From Clostridium_S neuense (GTDB taxonomy: Bacteria > Bacillota > Clostridia > Clostridiales > Clostridiaceae), in the NCBI RefSeq assembly GCF_045310695.1, contig NZ_JBJIAA010000006.1:186001-250000 (forward strand): a stretch of DNA of 64,000 bases, given 5' to 3'. The position numbers and the translations under genes are program-made. Below, piece by piece: positions 35,739-45,075 of this stretch; position 1 is the stretch's first letter, and every line of letters begins with the position of its first letter. The notes under the pieces were generated by a model. It was not told the origin of the DNA, did not search any database, and was given only the letters and a program-made list of their open reading frames with translations.

Positions 35739-36479
35739 CTAAATAATGCTTTTCCCATCTTTTTTAGCTGCTCTTTCTATTTTTTTCATATAATATTCTT
35801 TAGGAAATTTCTCTCCTTCTTTAATATATCTTTTAAACCATTTCATAACTTCTGATGGATATGAAACAAGTGCTTTTATAAAATCTTCACTACAAACATC
35901 AAGCTTTTCAATACATATATATTCGTGTATCAATTTCTCCCAGTTCAAATTTACTTTTTCCATTCTTATCTTATCTATAAAATTTATCGCATCTATTTCA
36001 AGCATATCAAAACATATATGGTCTATATCTTTTATAAATAACTTTCCATTTTTATATATGTTATCAAAGTAGCAGTTTCCAAGGCACATTTCTTCGTCTT
36101 TCATACTTCTTTTTATTAACTCAACATAATTTCTCGATGCTTCTATTATGCAATTTTCACTTCTTTTGATATATTTTAAAAGAAGGTCGTTAAAATCATC
36201 TGAAGTATTGTTTTCCCTTGAACTTTTAATGTATCTTTTGGCAAGTCTTATTTCCATTTTATATTTCTCAACTAGCCTTCCAGTTTTATTATCTATATTT
36301 TTAATATCATATCCTCTATATTCCTTCAAAATATTGTGAAACTGATTAATTATATAAAACTGATCAATAATGCATTCTTCTGTAATCTGTTTTCTTTCAA
36401 TCGTATGTGCATCTTTAAAAAAGTTAATACCATTAATCTCAATATATTGTCTTAAAGATATAGTCTTTAAATTATTCAC
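35739..36479 (-). CDS. degenerate CotS-like pseudokinase
   Basis: 246 residues from GTG (AAGGTGA in front). It aligns only with the C-lobe of its neighbours: the catalytic HHD loop is replaced by MCLGNCYFDNI and the metal strand by LFIKDIDHICFDML, while the final KRYIKEG-KFPKEYYMKKI helix is kept. It lacks the N-lobe and most catalytic residues, so it is probably structural or regulatory, or a decaying paralog. Neighbours on both sides are full-length CotS genes. Confidence 0.7.
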   Translation of the reverse strand: MNNLKTISLRQYIEINGINFFKDAHTIERKQITEECIIDQFYIINQFHNILKEYRGYDIKNIDNKTGRLVEKYKMEIRLAKRYIKSSRENNTSDDFNDLLLKYIKRSENCIIEASRNYVELIKRSMKDEEMCLGNCYFDNIYKNGKLFIKDIDHICFDMLEIDAINFIDKIRMEKVNLNWEKLIHEYICIEKLDVCSEDFIKALVSYPSEVMKWFKRYIKEGEKFPKEYYMKKIERAAKKDGKSII

Positions 36480-36509
36480 TTAATCACCTTCAATAATTCA
36501 TACTAATAT

Positions 36510-37523
36510 TTAAGTTTTATATTTAAAAGTCATAAGTTCCTCTAAAAATTCCTGTCTATTTTCTCTATCCTCATTTATTTTTCTTAGCTTACTTATAAAG
36601 AATTCTTCCGTCCAAGGCTGTTTTTCCCAATAATACTGTATACCAATCTGCCAGTATGCTTGAGGAAACTCCATAAAAGCAGCCATCAATGGTACATCTG
36701 TATTTTCAATATTGTAGATTGAATCATACACATCAAGTATAAAGATAGCTGTTGCCATATCCCATTTTCCATTTTTCATTTTTCTTATCATAACACTTGA
36801 TAAATCATGAAGATGAGTATCTAAAATACAATAATCGAAATCTATTATATTAATTTGTTTTCGAGAATCAACGAGTAAATTATGATGTGCATAATCGTGA
36901 TGGCAAAACCCTTTATAATCAATTTCTTTTTCCATTTTGTAAAAATAATCACAACTTGCTAAGTCATCTATAGACTTTTGTGCTCTTATAATTTCTTCTT
37001 CCATAATGCTAATGTACATACTATCAAATTCCGTTCTATTTGTCTTGGCTTCTATTCTTTTTTTAAAGTCTAGAATTTCATCAGTTCTTGTTTGAAACTG
37101 CTTTATCCATTTTAACCACCCTATTCTTGGTTTCATTTCCTTCGTAATTTCAAAACCTCTGCTTTTTATATGAAGTTTTGCAAGAGCTTCTACAGCTTTA
37201 ACAAGTTCTATAGTATTCTCATAATCACATAATTTTGAATCTATCCATTTAGTAACATATGAATAGTTTTCTCCAAGTTTTATATAATTTTTTTTGTCCT
37301 TGGTAGCAATTATATCCGGAATACTTTCAAGCCCATTTTTAATAAGATGCTCAATAGCTGACACTATAAACAAAAAATGACCAAAATCATAAGGTATTAC
37401 TTTAAGACAATAGTTTGATGAATCAGTAGTTATTTTATATACGTTTTTTATTTTCTTTATTTCTTTAGCATCAATTCCATAATTATTTCTTAAACTTTCT
37501 TTAATTCCACATAAATTAATCAT
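36510..37523 (-). CDS. CotS-family spore coat kinase-like protein
   Basis: 337 residues. N-lobe YCLKVIPYDFGHFLF, catalytic loop FCHHDYAHHNLLVDSRKQIN near residue 205, metal motif IIDFDYCILDTHLHDLSS, and the family's C-terminal YYWEKQPWTEEFF. It is first in a minus-strand run of three CotS-like genes. A sigma-K-like promoter lies upstream at 37576-37603. GGTGA precedes the ATG. Confidence 0.87.
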   Translation of the reverse strand: MINLCGIKESLRNNYGIDAKEIKKIKNVYKITTDSSNYCLKVIPYDFGHFLFIVSAIEHLIKNGLESIPDIIATKDKKNYIKLGENYSYVTKWIDSKLCDYENTIELVKAVEALAKLHIKSRGFEITKEMKPRIGWLKWIKQFQTRTDEILDFKKRIEAKTNRTEFDSMYISIMEEEIIRAQKSIDDLASCDYFYKMEKEIDYKGFCHHDYAHHNLLVDSRKQINIIDFDYCILDTHLHDLSSVMIRKMKNGKWDMATAIFILDVYDSIYNIENTDVPLMAAFMEFPQAYWQIGIQYYWEKQPWTEEFFISKLRKINEDRENRQEFLEELMTFKYKT

Positions 37524-37575
37524 AAAATTTCACCGCTGAAATATTATTAAAATATGCATAGCATATCCTATACAT

Positions 37576-37603
37576 CATTATATGAATATAAACTTTCCTG
37601 TGT
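37576..37603 (-). promoter_or_regulatory. sigma-K-like promoter of the cotS run
   Basis: Minus strand: ACA, 16 bp, CATATAATG, about 55 bp before the ATG at 37523. Same layout as the yabG promoter at 32368-32396. Confidence 0.4.
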
Positions 37604-37677
37604 GATTTAGATTTAAAGCACATTTTATTATAAATATTAATATTATTATATATAGGAAGTTTTTAGGAGAGATTTAA

Positions 37678-38814
37678 ATGAAAATCGGAATAGATGCAAG
37701 AGGAATAAATTTATATAGAGGCAGTGGAATTGGAACATATACTGAAAATGTTACTAGAGAGCTTTTAAATATCGACAGTGAAAATTCTTATACCTTATAT
37801 TGGTACGGAACAGACTATAAGAGCTTCAAGAAAAGTAATTGTAAAATAAATATAATTTCAAAGGGACATCATAACTTTTTTGAAGATGGATATTTACCAT
37901 ATAATATTATAAAAAACAATATAGATATATATCATATACCGCAAAATGGCATAGGCTTAAATGAAGATTTATCCTGCATAAAAATAACAACAATTCATGA
38001 TTTAATACCTTATGTGATGCCTGAAACTGTTGGCAAAGGTTATCTTCTTAAATTTCTAAAAAGTATACCAATGATTGTTGAAAAATCTGATGCAATAATA
38101 ACTGTATCTGAATATTCCAAAAAGGATTTACTTAAATTTTTTCCTATAAATCCTGATAAAATATATGTAACTCCACTTGCAGCAAATAGTCACTATAAAA
38201 TATTAAATAAGGAATATTGTAGCAGTTACCTTTTAAATAACTACAATATAAATAATAAATTTATTCTTTATATTGGAGGTTTTAGCCCAAGAAAGAATGT
38301 AAAAGCCCTAATGTATGCTTTTAGTAAAATAAAAAACAGCTTTCTATCGCCAATAAACCTTGTTATAGTTGGCTCAAATAAAGATGATTTGAATAATCTA
38401 AAAATTCTTTGTAGCAAACTAAAAATTTCAAAGGATGTCATATTTACAGGCTATGTAAAAGAATCAGAGCTTCCTATTTTTTACAATGCTTGTGAGGTTT
38501 TTGTATATCCTTCACTTTATGAAGGTTTTGGGCTTCCACCACTTGAAGCTATGAGCTGCGGAGCTCCAGTAATAACTTCAAACATAACCTCCATACCTGA
38601 AGTTGTAGGCGACTGCGGAATTCTTATAGATCCATTTAAAAGCTCCCAAATAGAAAATGCTTTATGGAAGGTTTTAAATGATGAAACACTTAGAAATGCT
38701 TTAATAGCTAAAGGATTAAAAAATTCAGCAGATTTCTCCTGGAAGAAAACTGCTGAAAAAACTCTTAATGTATATAATGACGTTTATGAAAAGCAACAGA
38801 TTAAAACCTGCTAA
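37678..38814 (+). CDS. GT4-family glycosyltransferase
   Basis: 378 residues, closely similar to the product of 33539-34660: KIGIDARGINLYRGSGIGTY at the N-terminus, IHDLIPYVMPETVGKGY, LYIGGFSPRKNV, and the donor-site signature YEGFGLPPLEAMSCGAPVI. GGAGA precedes the ATG. It ends 4 nt inside the convergent lactate dehydrogenase gene. Likely spore-surface sugar transfer, by context. Confidence 0.9.
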   Translation: MKIGIDARGINLYRGSGIGTYTENVTRELLNIDSENSYTLYWYGTDYKSFKKSNCKINIISKGHHNFFEDGYLPYNIIKNNIDIYHIPQNGIGLNEDLSCIKITTIHDLIPYVMPETVGKGYLLKFLKSIPMIVEKSDAIITVSEYSKKDLLKFFPINPDKIYVTPLAANSHYKILNKEYCSSYLLNNYNINNKFILYIGGFSPRKNVKALMYAFSKIKNSFLSPINLVIVGSNKDDLNNLKILCSKLKISKDVIFTGYVKESELPIFYNACEVFVYPSLYEGFGLPPLEAMSCGAPVITSNITSIPEVVGDCGILIDPFKSSQIENALWKVLNDETLRNALIAKGLKNSADFSWKKTAEKTLNVYNDVYEKQQIKTC

Positions 38815-39773
38815 CAAATCTCAAATTTTTTAAGTATCTTTTTTAGATTTTCTGCACTTTTATGAAGTTCCTTTAATTCATCTTCACTAAGTGGAACTTC
38901 TATTTTCTTTTGAATGCCTTCATCAGATATAACACATGGAATACTTAGCGCTACATCTTCAATCCCATATTCGCCATTAAGGGTTATAGATACAGGCATA
39001 ATACTAAGTTCATTAAGCAGCACTGCCCTTACTATACTTGCTACGCTCATAGAAATTCCAGCACTTGTAAATCCCTTTAACTTTAATATGTCATTTCCAA
39101 CTTCTTTTACTTCATTTAAAATTTCTTCACGATTTAAAGGTGATTTATCCTTTGCAATTACACCATCAAAATTATCTACTAATACACCAGCTATAGATAC
39201 AAGACTCCATGCTGCAAAAGCACTTGCACCGTGTTCTCCCAAAATATACCCATGAACATTTTTAGTGTCCACAAGATACTTTTTAGCAAGTATTCTTCTA
39301 AATCTCGCAGTATCTAGAAGAGTTCCTGTTCCTATTATTTTTTCCTTAGGATACCCAAAATTATTTTGAGCATAGTAAGTTAAAACATCAACAGGATTAG
39401 TAACAACTATTATAACTGCATCCTTTGTGTATTGACAAATTGATGTCATCACAGATTTCATTACTTCTATATTTTTACCAGCTAAAGCTAATCTGTCTGT
39501 TTTTTCACCCGGTTTAGCACTTGGACCTGCTGATATTATTATTATCTGTGAATCGGCGCAATCTTTGTAGTCTCCAACTCTTACTCTTACATTAGGATTA
39601 TAGGAAAAAGACGTAGTATGGCTAGCATCAAGAGCTTCTCCTTCAGCTTTATTCTTATTATTATCTATAATAGCAATCTCTGCCACAAGATTTAATGATA
39701 AGATTGAATTAAGTATACTTGAACCAACCATACCTGCTCCTATTAATACCACTTTATTCTTTATCGGTTTCAT
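38811..39773 (-). CDS. L-lactate dehydrogenase-like NAD-dependent 2-hydroxyacid dehydrogenase
   Basis: 320 residues of the LDH/MDH family: NAD-binding VLIGAGMVGSSI at the start, TNPVDVLTY near residue 125, DTARFRRIL with the substrate Arg, and GEHGASAFAAWS with the catalytic His near residue 178. In the substrate loop the usual QKPGETR is AKPGEKTDR, so the Gln that selects pyruvate is Ala. It may use a bulkier 2-oxoacid. GGAGG precedes the ATG. It follows the lipoprotein gene by 22 bp. Confidence 0.88.
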   Translation of the reverse strand: MKPIKNKVVLIGAGMVGSSILNSILSLNLVAEIAIIDNNKNKAEGEALDASHTTSFSYNPNVRVRVGDYKDCADSQIIIISAGPSAKPGEKTDRLALAGKNIEVMKSVMTSICQYTKDAVIIVVTNPVDVLTYYAQNNFGYPKEKIIGTGTLLDTARFRRILAKKYLVDTKNVHGYILGEHGASAFAAWSLVSIAGVLVDNFDGVIAKDKSPLNREEILNEVKEVGNDILKLKGFTSAGISMSVASIVRAVLLNELSIMPVSITLNGEYGIEDVALSIPCVISDEGIQKKIEVPLSEDELKELHKSAENLKKILKKFEIC

Positions 39774-39795
39774 TTTTTACCTCCGTTACAAATAC

Positions 39796-41094
39796 CTACT
39801 TATATTTAGGTTCTATAGATTTTTCAAGATCATTCATAATATCTTCTAATTTTTTATTGCTCTTTACATTTTCATTTAAGCTTTTTAAAACTTCATCTCT
39901 TACCTCATTATAATTTTCATTATATACAATATTAGAAAATAGCTTAGCTGAATTAATATACCACTTGTACATATCTATATTACCCACATACTGGTTTTTC
40001 TTATGTATTTTTTCATAAGTATACGCAGATGTATTACTTGAGCAAAGACCGTATACATTAAATTGATTATACACAGCATTAACATCTCCTGTTACAAACT
40101 TTACAAATTCAGAAGCATATTCCTTGTTCTTAGAGGAATCTGAAATCATAAAGTTTGTGCCATCGGTATATGCTGTATCATTTCCTCCATTTTCAAAAGC
40201 CGGAAGCCTAGTTAACTTTATTTTACCACTCAAATCAGGATAACTTTTCTCAAGATATAAAACTATCTCTGGAGTAGCAATAAGAGAAATAATACTTCCA
40301 TTTTGAAATGAAGCAAGAAAATCATTATTATTTACATCAATGCTTATCTCGTTTTTCAAAATGCTGTATATAAATTTATTTGCCTCCATGGCTTTTTTAC
40401 TATTAACCTCTACTTTACCATCATCATCAAAAAAATTAGTATCAAGTTCATTTAACTGAATATCATATATTTTATTTAAATTTGGAATTAAGGTTAATTT
40501 CCTTCCAGAATTCTTTATACTATCCTCAAGCTTTGCATAATCATCCCATGTTTTTATATCATCTGCATTTATTCCTGATGATTTTAATATATCATCTCTA
40601 TATAACATAAAAACAGGCTTTACATACCAAGGATATCCATATATACTGTTTTTTCTTGATAGATTATTCACTCTATTATTTAGAAAAACGCCTTTTTTTA
40701 TATCCGAATCTGAGGCCACATTTAAAAATTCATCCGAAAATCCATTGATAAGAGTTGCTGCTCCTTCATCTGTAACCTCAATTACATCAGGAAGCTTCTT
40801 TTTATTTGTACAACTATCTATGTATTGACTTACAATATCCTTTGAAGACATAGCAATAACTTTAGCATTTATGTAAGGATACTTTTTCTTAAATAAGCTA
40901 ATCTGATCATTGATAACATTTTGGTCATTATTACATATCCATACAGTTATTTCTCCAGGTACTTTTGTAGTTTTTTTCTTTTCACTGCTCTGCTTTTTTA
41001 CATTAGAGGAATTATTCTGGCATCCACCTGCAAAGTTTAACGTAAATAATGCAATTATGAACATCATAAAAATTTTCTTCAATTTGCTTTTCAT
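39796..41094 (-). CDS. ABC-type sugar solute-binding lipoprotein
   Basis: 432 residues. Signal peptide with lipobox NFAGGC (Cys near residue 25), a Ser/Lys linker, then an extracellular solute-binding family 1 domain (GEITVWICNNDQNVINDQIS, VIEVTDEGAATLINGF, the hinge VTGDVNAVYNQFNVYG). It binds a sugar or oligosaccharide outside the membrane. No permease or ATPase genes are adjacent, so it works with remote partners or has a sensory role. Confidence 0.87.
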   Translation of the reverse strand: MKSKLKKIFMMFIIALFTLNFAGGCQNNSSNVKKQSSEKKKTTKVPGEITVWICNNDQNVINDQISLFKKKYPYINAKVIAMSSKDIVSQYIDSCTNKKKLPDVIEVTDEGAATLINGFSDEFLNVASDSDIKKGVFLNNRVNNLSRKNSIYGYPWYVKPVFMLYRDDILKSSGINADDIKTWDDYAKLEDSIKNSGRKLTLIPNLNKIYDIQLNELDTNFFDDDGKVEVNSKKAMEANKFIYSILKNEISIDVNNNDFLASFQNGSIISLIATPEIVLYLEKSYPDLSGKIKLTRLPAFENGGNDTAYTDGTNFMISDSSKNKEYASEFVKFVTGDVNAVYNQFNVYGLCSSNTSAYTYEKIHKKNQYVGNIDMYKWYINSAKLFSNIVYNENYNEVRDEVLKSLNENVKSNKKLEDIMNDLEKSIEPKYK

Positions 41095-41173
41095 AATTAA
41101 TTACCCCACTTTTTATACTATGCAACAATGAGCATACATAGATAGTATATCATATAATTATATTTTTTCATAC

Positions 41174-41740
41174 TTATGAAGTTGATTTAATCCTATATCT
41201 ATCTACAACTACAAAATCCGTTGTAACATCCATTGGTCCTTGTTTTTTGTCATACTTATTTTTAGCGCTTGGCAAGTTATTTGATTCTAACCATACCTTA
41301 TCTAAGTTCTGCTTGGAAACACTATAACGATTTCCATCTGAATCAATTACCCCTAAAGAATTTACGTTTTCATAATCGAGCCACTCTTTTTGTATACTAA
41401 TTTCACAATTATCCAATTGCTCTATAGAAATAGGAAATTCATTAGGAATAATTTCAAACTCCGAGGTGCTATCCTCTTCAAATTCATACTCAATAAAAAC
41501 TGATAAAATTTCTAGATAGCTATCTGTATTATTTGTAATTTTAAGCTTTAAAAGTATTTCATAAATTGTCCCATTTGAATCACTTACTATTGTACCTTTT
41601 CTAAAGCTCTTTTGCTCAACTACATCTGTAGTAATATAAGCAGAAACTGAAAGTTTAGTTTTTTTCCTCCTATAAATCAAAATAAAAGCAGCTGCCAAGG
41701 TTAATACAATAACAACTATAATAATACTAATATCTGTCAT
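41174..41740 (-). CDS. membrane-anchored hypothetical protein
   Basis: 188 residues: one N-terminal transmembrane helix (about 5-24; IIVVIVLTLAAAFILIYRRK), then a beta-rich domain with an ITNNTDSYLEILSVFIEYEF strand pattern. Family not recognised. GGAGG precedes the ATG. It is a single gene between the lipoprotein and the divergent tetR. Confidence 0.6.
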   Translation of the reverse strand: MTDISIIIVVIVLTLAAAFILIYRRKKTKLSVSAYITTDVVEQKSFRKGTIVSDSNGTIYEILLKLKITNNTDSYLEILSVFIEYEFEEDSTSEFEIIPNEFPISIEQLDNCEISIQKEWLDYENVNSLGVIDSDGNRYSVSKQNLDKVWLESNNLPSAKNKYDKKQGPMDVTTDFVVVDRYRIKSTS

Positions 41741-41936
41741 ACCTTTCCTCCCCCCATAAATTAGTTATATATTTAAACATTATAACTTAAAATAGAACTT
41801 AATTCTGCCTTTATAAGCTTCATATTTATATTTATTTTCATCATAAACTAAAAGCATTTAAATCTGAATCATAATATCTGAAAAGAAAATATCTTAGATG
41901 ATAAAAAGCTTTCTACATTTTACATACAATATATGT

Positions 41937-41963
41937 TATAATAATTAAAACTGAACATTCAGT
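41937..41963 (+). promoter_or_regulatory. tetR promoter -10 with palindromic operator
   Basis: TATAAT at 41937-41942 is followed at 41950-41963 by the palindrome ACTGAA-CA-TTCAGT, overlapping the expected transcription start. Fits autorepression by the TetR protein. Confidence 0.65.
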
Positions 41964-41993
41964 ACTAAAATTAAGGAGAGGTAATAAAAGTTA

Positions 41994-42587
41994 ATGAATA
42001 AACCAAATGCACGTGAAAGAATTTTACAAGCAGCAGTTAAAATATTTGCAGAAAAAAGCTTCGAAGGTTCTCGTATTGAAGAAATTGCCAGTGCTGCAGA
42101 CGTTCCTAAATCTCTTATTTATTATCATTTTAAAAATAAAGATGCAATCTTAGAAGCTCTAACTAAAAACTTTGTTGATGAGTATATGAACATCATAAAT
42201 AGCACTAGCAGTGAAACCCATAAAGAAAAAGCTAAAAATTTACCAAATCGTATGAAAGATGTTTACTATGAATTTGGGCAAAAAAATGCAGATTTAGTAA
42301 GAGTAATTTTTATAGATTCTTTAAAAAAGACAAAAAAACAACCAATAATTTTTAAGGTTATAGAAGCTATGATTAATAAAGAATCAGAAAATAATTTAGG
42401 CGAATCATATGACGTTCAAGAAAGAAGAATTGCAGAATTTTTTACAAGTTTTCTTCCAAACTATGCGTATATTTGCTTTGCGGATTCATGGACAAAATAC
42501 TTTGATATTGATAGACGTCAATTTGACAAATTATATTTAAAAGTATATCAAGAAACTCATGGTGCATACCACAAAAATCACAAGTAA
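41994..42587 (+). CDS. TetR/AcrR-family regulator
   Basis: 197 residues. The N-terminal helix-turn-helix reads ARERILQAAVKIFAEKSFEG, then SRIEEIASAADVPKSLIYYHFKNKDAIL, and a variable ligand-binding C-terminus follows. Cotranscribed with the metallo-hydrolase gene 28 bp downstream, which it probably controls. The palindrome ahead of the gene is a likely operator. Confidence 0.93.
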   Translation: MNKPNARERILQAAVKIFAEKSFEGSRIEEIASAADVPKSLIYYHFKNKDAILEALTKNFVDEYMNIINSTSSETHKEKAKNLPNRMKDVYYEFGQKNADLVRVIFIDSLKKTKKQPIIFKVIEAMINKESENNLGESYDVQERRIAEFFTSFLPNYAYICFADSWTKYFDIDRRQFDKLYLKVYQETHGAYHKNHK

Positions 42588-42614
42588 AAATAATTTATTT
42601 GTAAAGGAGTTATT

Positions 42615-43334
42615 ATGAATCAAGAAATTATTAGAATTGATTTAGAAGGTGTAAATTGTTATCTACTTAAGGAAAATGACAAATTCATTTTATTTGATAC
42701 TGGCGGACATTTATTTATGGATAAAATTTTTACAAATAGACGTGAAAAACTTGAAAAAGAGCTTGAAATGAACGGTTGTTATCCTGACAATTTGATTCTT
42801 ATAGTATTAACTCATGGTGACAATGACCATTCTGCAAATGCCGCTTTTCTTAGGAATAAATATAAAGCAAGAATAGCAATGCATTCAGGCGATGTAAAAT
42901 TAGTCGAAGCTCCATCATTAGAAGAAATGCTAGAGAATAGCAATTACAATTCAATTATTTATAAAATTATTTTTCAGTTGATGAAAAAGCAATTAAAAAA
43001 AATTTCTCAGAAGACACTCAATGATTTTGAAAAATTCAAACCAGATATTATTATCGATGAGGGTGATAGCTTACTAAAGTACGGTTTTCACTGCAAAATT
43101 ATTCATTTACCTGGACATACCTATGGGTCAATTGGCATCTTAACCGAAGATAACAGCCTAATTGTTGGCGACACATATGCAAATTTAAAAAAGCCCACTG
43201 CCGCATTAAATGCTTTAGACTTCTCAATTCTCAGCAAAAGCATTGATAGATTAAAAGCTATGGATATAAAAATGGTATATCCGGGCCACGGTGCACCATT
43301 CGAAAGTGGCAGTATCTTTAATAAATCTAAGTGA
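42615..43334 (+). CDS. metallo-beta-lactamase-fold hydrolase
   Basis: 239 residues. Metal ligands are LTHGDNDHSAN near residue 65 (HxDxDH variant), LPGHTYGSIGI near residue 168, GDTY near residue 186 and YPGHGAPF near residue 218. These cytosolic enzymes act on thioesters, phosphodiesters or lactones. The HGDNDH form has Gly where HxHxDH has His. GGAG precedes the ATG. Second gene of the tetR operon. Confidence 0.88.
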   Translation: MNQEIIRIDLEGVNCYLLKENDKFILFDTGGHLFMDKIFTNRREKLEKELEMNGCYPDNLILIVLTHGDNDHSANAAFLRNKYKARIAMHSGDVKLVEAPSLEEMLENSNYNSIIYKIIFQLMKKQLKKISQKTLNDFEKFKPDIIIDEGDSLLKYGFHCKIIHLPGHTYGSIGILTEDNSLIVGDTYANLKKPTAALNALDFSILSKSIDRLKAMDIKMVYPGHGAPFESGSIFNKSK

Positions 43335-43368
43335 GAGATTGTGAAAGTATAAAGAATGCAAACTAAAT

Positions 43369-43600
43369 CAGTTCACAATTCACAATGCACAGTTCACAGT
43401 TTAGGATGATTTTCTTCCACTTTGCTACAGAAAATCTAAAGCTTATTGCTGACGCCATTTCAAGATAATGCATTATTATATTCGCTTTACCAGCCAAGCA
43501 TCATACCAGTTTTTTATATAATTTTAGATTTATCTGACGAGAGGAAGATAAATCATCCTTCACTGTGAATTGTGAGCTGTGCACTGTGCAATGATTAAGT
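43369..43600. repeat. ~230-bp MITE-like inverted repeat
   Basis: Arms at about 43369-43440 and 43523-43600 share TTCACAATTCACA/CACAGTTCACAG-type short repeats, then AGGATGATTT-TCTTCC and CAGA-AAATCTAAA in inverted order, around ~80 bp of unique DNA. It fills the gap between the convergent MBL and thiE genes. Confidence 0.7.
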
Positions 43601-43637
43601 TAGTTCACAACATTTTTAACTCGTAAAAATTTAGTTA

Positions 43638-44270
43638 CTAACTAACAAACTTTTCAACCGCTTCCTTTAGTTCCTTCGCCGCTTTTCTAACATCCTTTTT
43701 ACCAAGTATGGCTGAAATAACAGAAATCCCATCAATACCTGTATCTGCAAGTTTATCTACATTATCTGCACTTACACCACCAATTGCAACAACTGGAATA
43801 TTAACTTTTTCTACTATTTCTTTTAAAGTTTCAATACTAACATCTGTAGCATCTTTTTTAGTTCCCGTTGGAAAAACTGCTCCTACTCCAAGATAATCTG
43901 CCCCATCTTTTTGTGCTTTTAAGGCTTCCTCAACACTGCCAGCTGAAACTCCAACTATTTTATCTTTGCCGACAAGCTTCCTTGCTATATCACAAGGCAT
44001 ATCACTTTGCCCTACATGAATTCCAGCAGCATCAACTGCTAATGCTATGTCTAATCTATCATCGATTATAAGTGGCACATTGTATTTATCTGTAACCTTT
44101 TTAATATCTACCGCAATTTTATAAAAATCCATAGTTGAAATGTTTTTTTCTCTTAATTGTACAAGGGTTGTCCCTCCCAATATAGCCTCTTCTACTGCCT
44201 GCTCTAACTCAATACCACAAAGTAAGCTTCTCTCAGTTACAAGATACAAACTATAATTAACATACTTCAT
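43638..44270 (-). CDS. thiE: thiamine phosphate synthase ThiE
   Basis: 210 residues of TIM-barrel fold. It joins HMP pyrophosphate and thiazole phosphate to thiamine phosphate. Visible: LVQLREKNIST near residue 36, PLIIDDRLDIALAVDAAGIHVGQSDMP near residue 60, GAVFPTGTKKDA near residue 130, and VVAIGGVSADNV with GISVISAI at the end. It overlaps thiM by 14 nt at the end of the thiD-cytX-thiM-thiE operon under a TPP riboswitch. Confidence 0.95.
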   Translation of the reverse strand: MKYVNYSLYLVTERSLLCGIELEQAVEEAILGGTTLVQLREKNISTMDFYKIAVDIKKVTDKYNVPLIIDDRLDIALAVDAAGIHVGQSDMPCDIARKLVGKDKIVGVSAGSVEEALKAQKDGADYLGVGAVFPTGTKKDATDVSIETLKEIVEKVNIPVVAIGGVSADNVDKLADTGIDGISVISAILGKKDVRKAAKELKEAVEKFVS

Positions 44271-45075
44271 TTATACTACCTCTCCTCATAAAATCTTCAC
44301 CTTTAAGCTTAAAAACTTCATCTATAAGTCTTACTCTAAAATTCCCACTACCTTCGGCTTCTGTAAGCTTTTCATATGCTTTTTCTCCTGACATACTCAT
44401 AGTTAAAATTCCTGCTGCAGCTGCTAATAAATAATCCTTCGTAACACCACAATATGTACCTACAAGCGATGTAGTCATGCAGCCTGTTCCAGTAACAGTT
44501 GTAAGCATTTTAGTTCCATTTTTAAGAACCATAACTTTATTTCCATCAGACACATAATCATTCACTCCGGTAATTGCAACAACTGTATTTAAATTTTTTG
44601 CACAAACCTTAGCAACTTCTTTTGCATCATCTGTAAGAGTTTCTTCAGAATCAACACCCTTTGAAGCTGCATTCATACCGCATAATATTTTTATTTCTGC
44701 TAAATTACCTCTAATTACAGCAAATTTAATTTCTTTTATGAGTCTTAAGGCTGTTTCCTTTCTATATGGTGTTGCCCCCACTCCAACAGGATCTAGTACC
44801 ACCGGAATCCCAAGTTTATTTGCTCTTTTCCCCGCCTTTACCATAGCTTCTATAGTTCTACTATTTAATGTTCCAATGTTAATTACAAGGCTTGAGGCAA
44901 TAGACACCATATCCTCAACTTCGTTTATATCATCTGCCATTACTGGAGAACCGCCAACTGCTAAAACTATGTTTGCGCAGTCATTTACTGTAACATAGTT
45001 AGTTATATGATGTACAAGAGGTTTCTTCTCCTTTACGCTGCATAAAAGTTCTTTGAATTTTTCATTAACTTCCAT
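44257..45075 (-). CDS. thiM: hydroxyethylthiazole kinase ThiM
   Basis: 272 residues of ribokinase fold. It phosphorylates the thiazole alcohol for salvage. Visible: KPLVHHITNYVTVNDCANIVLA, GGSPVMADD, GVGATPYR, and the C-terminal TVTGTGCMTTSLVG, in which the catalytic position is Cys. The start overlaps the cytX end by 43 nt, with GGAGG upstream. Salvage function fits the neighbouring transporter and ThiD. Confidence 0.95.
   Translation of the reverse strand: MEVNEKFKELLCSVKEKKPLVHHITNYVTVNDCANIVLAVGGSPVMADDINEVEDMVSIASSLVINIGTLNSRTIEAMVKAGKRANKLGIPVVLDPVGVGATPYRKETALRLIKEIKFAVIRGNLAEIKILCGMNAASKGVDSEETLTDDAKEVAKVCAKNLNTVVAITGVNDYVSDGNKVMVLKNGTKMLTTVTGTGCMTTSLVGTYCGVTKDYLLAAAAGILTMSMSGEKAYEKLTEAEGSGNFRVRLIDEVFKLKGEDFMRRGSINEVC

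Noticed and set aside
43369..43600. CRISPR array from repeated TTCACAATTCACA units
   Set aside because: Units are contiguous and degenerate, with no unique spacers of even length and no cas genes.
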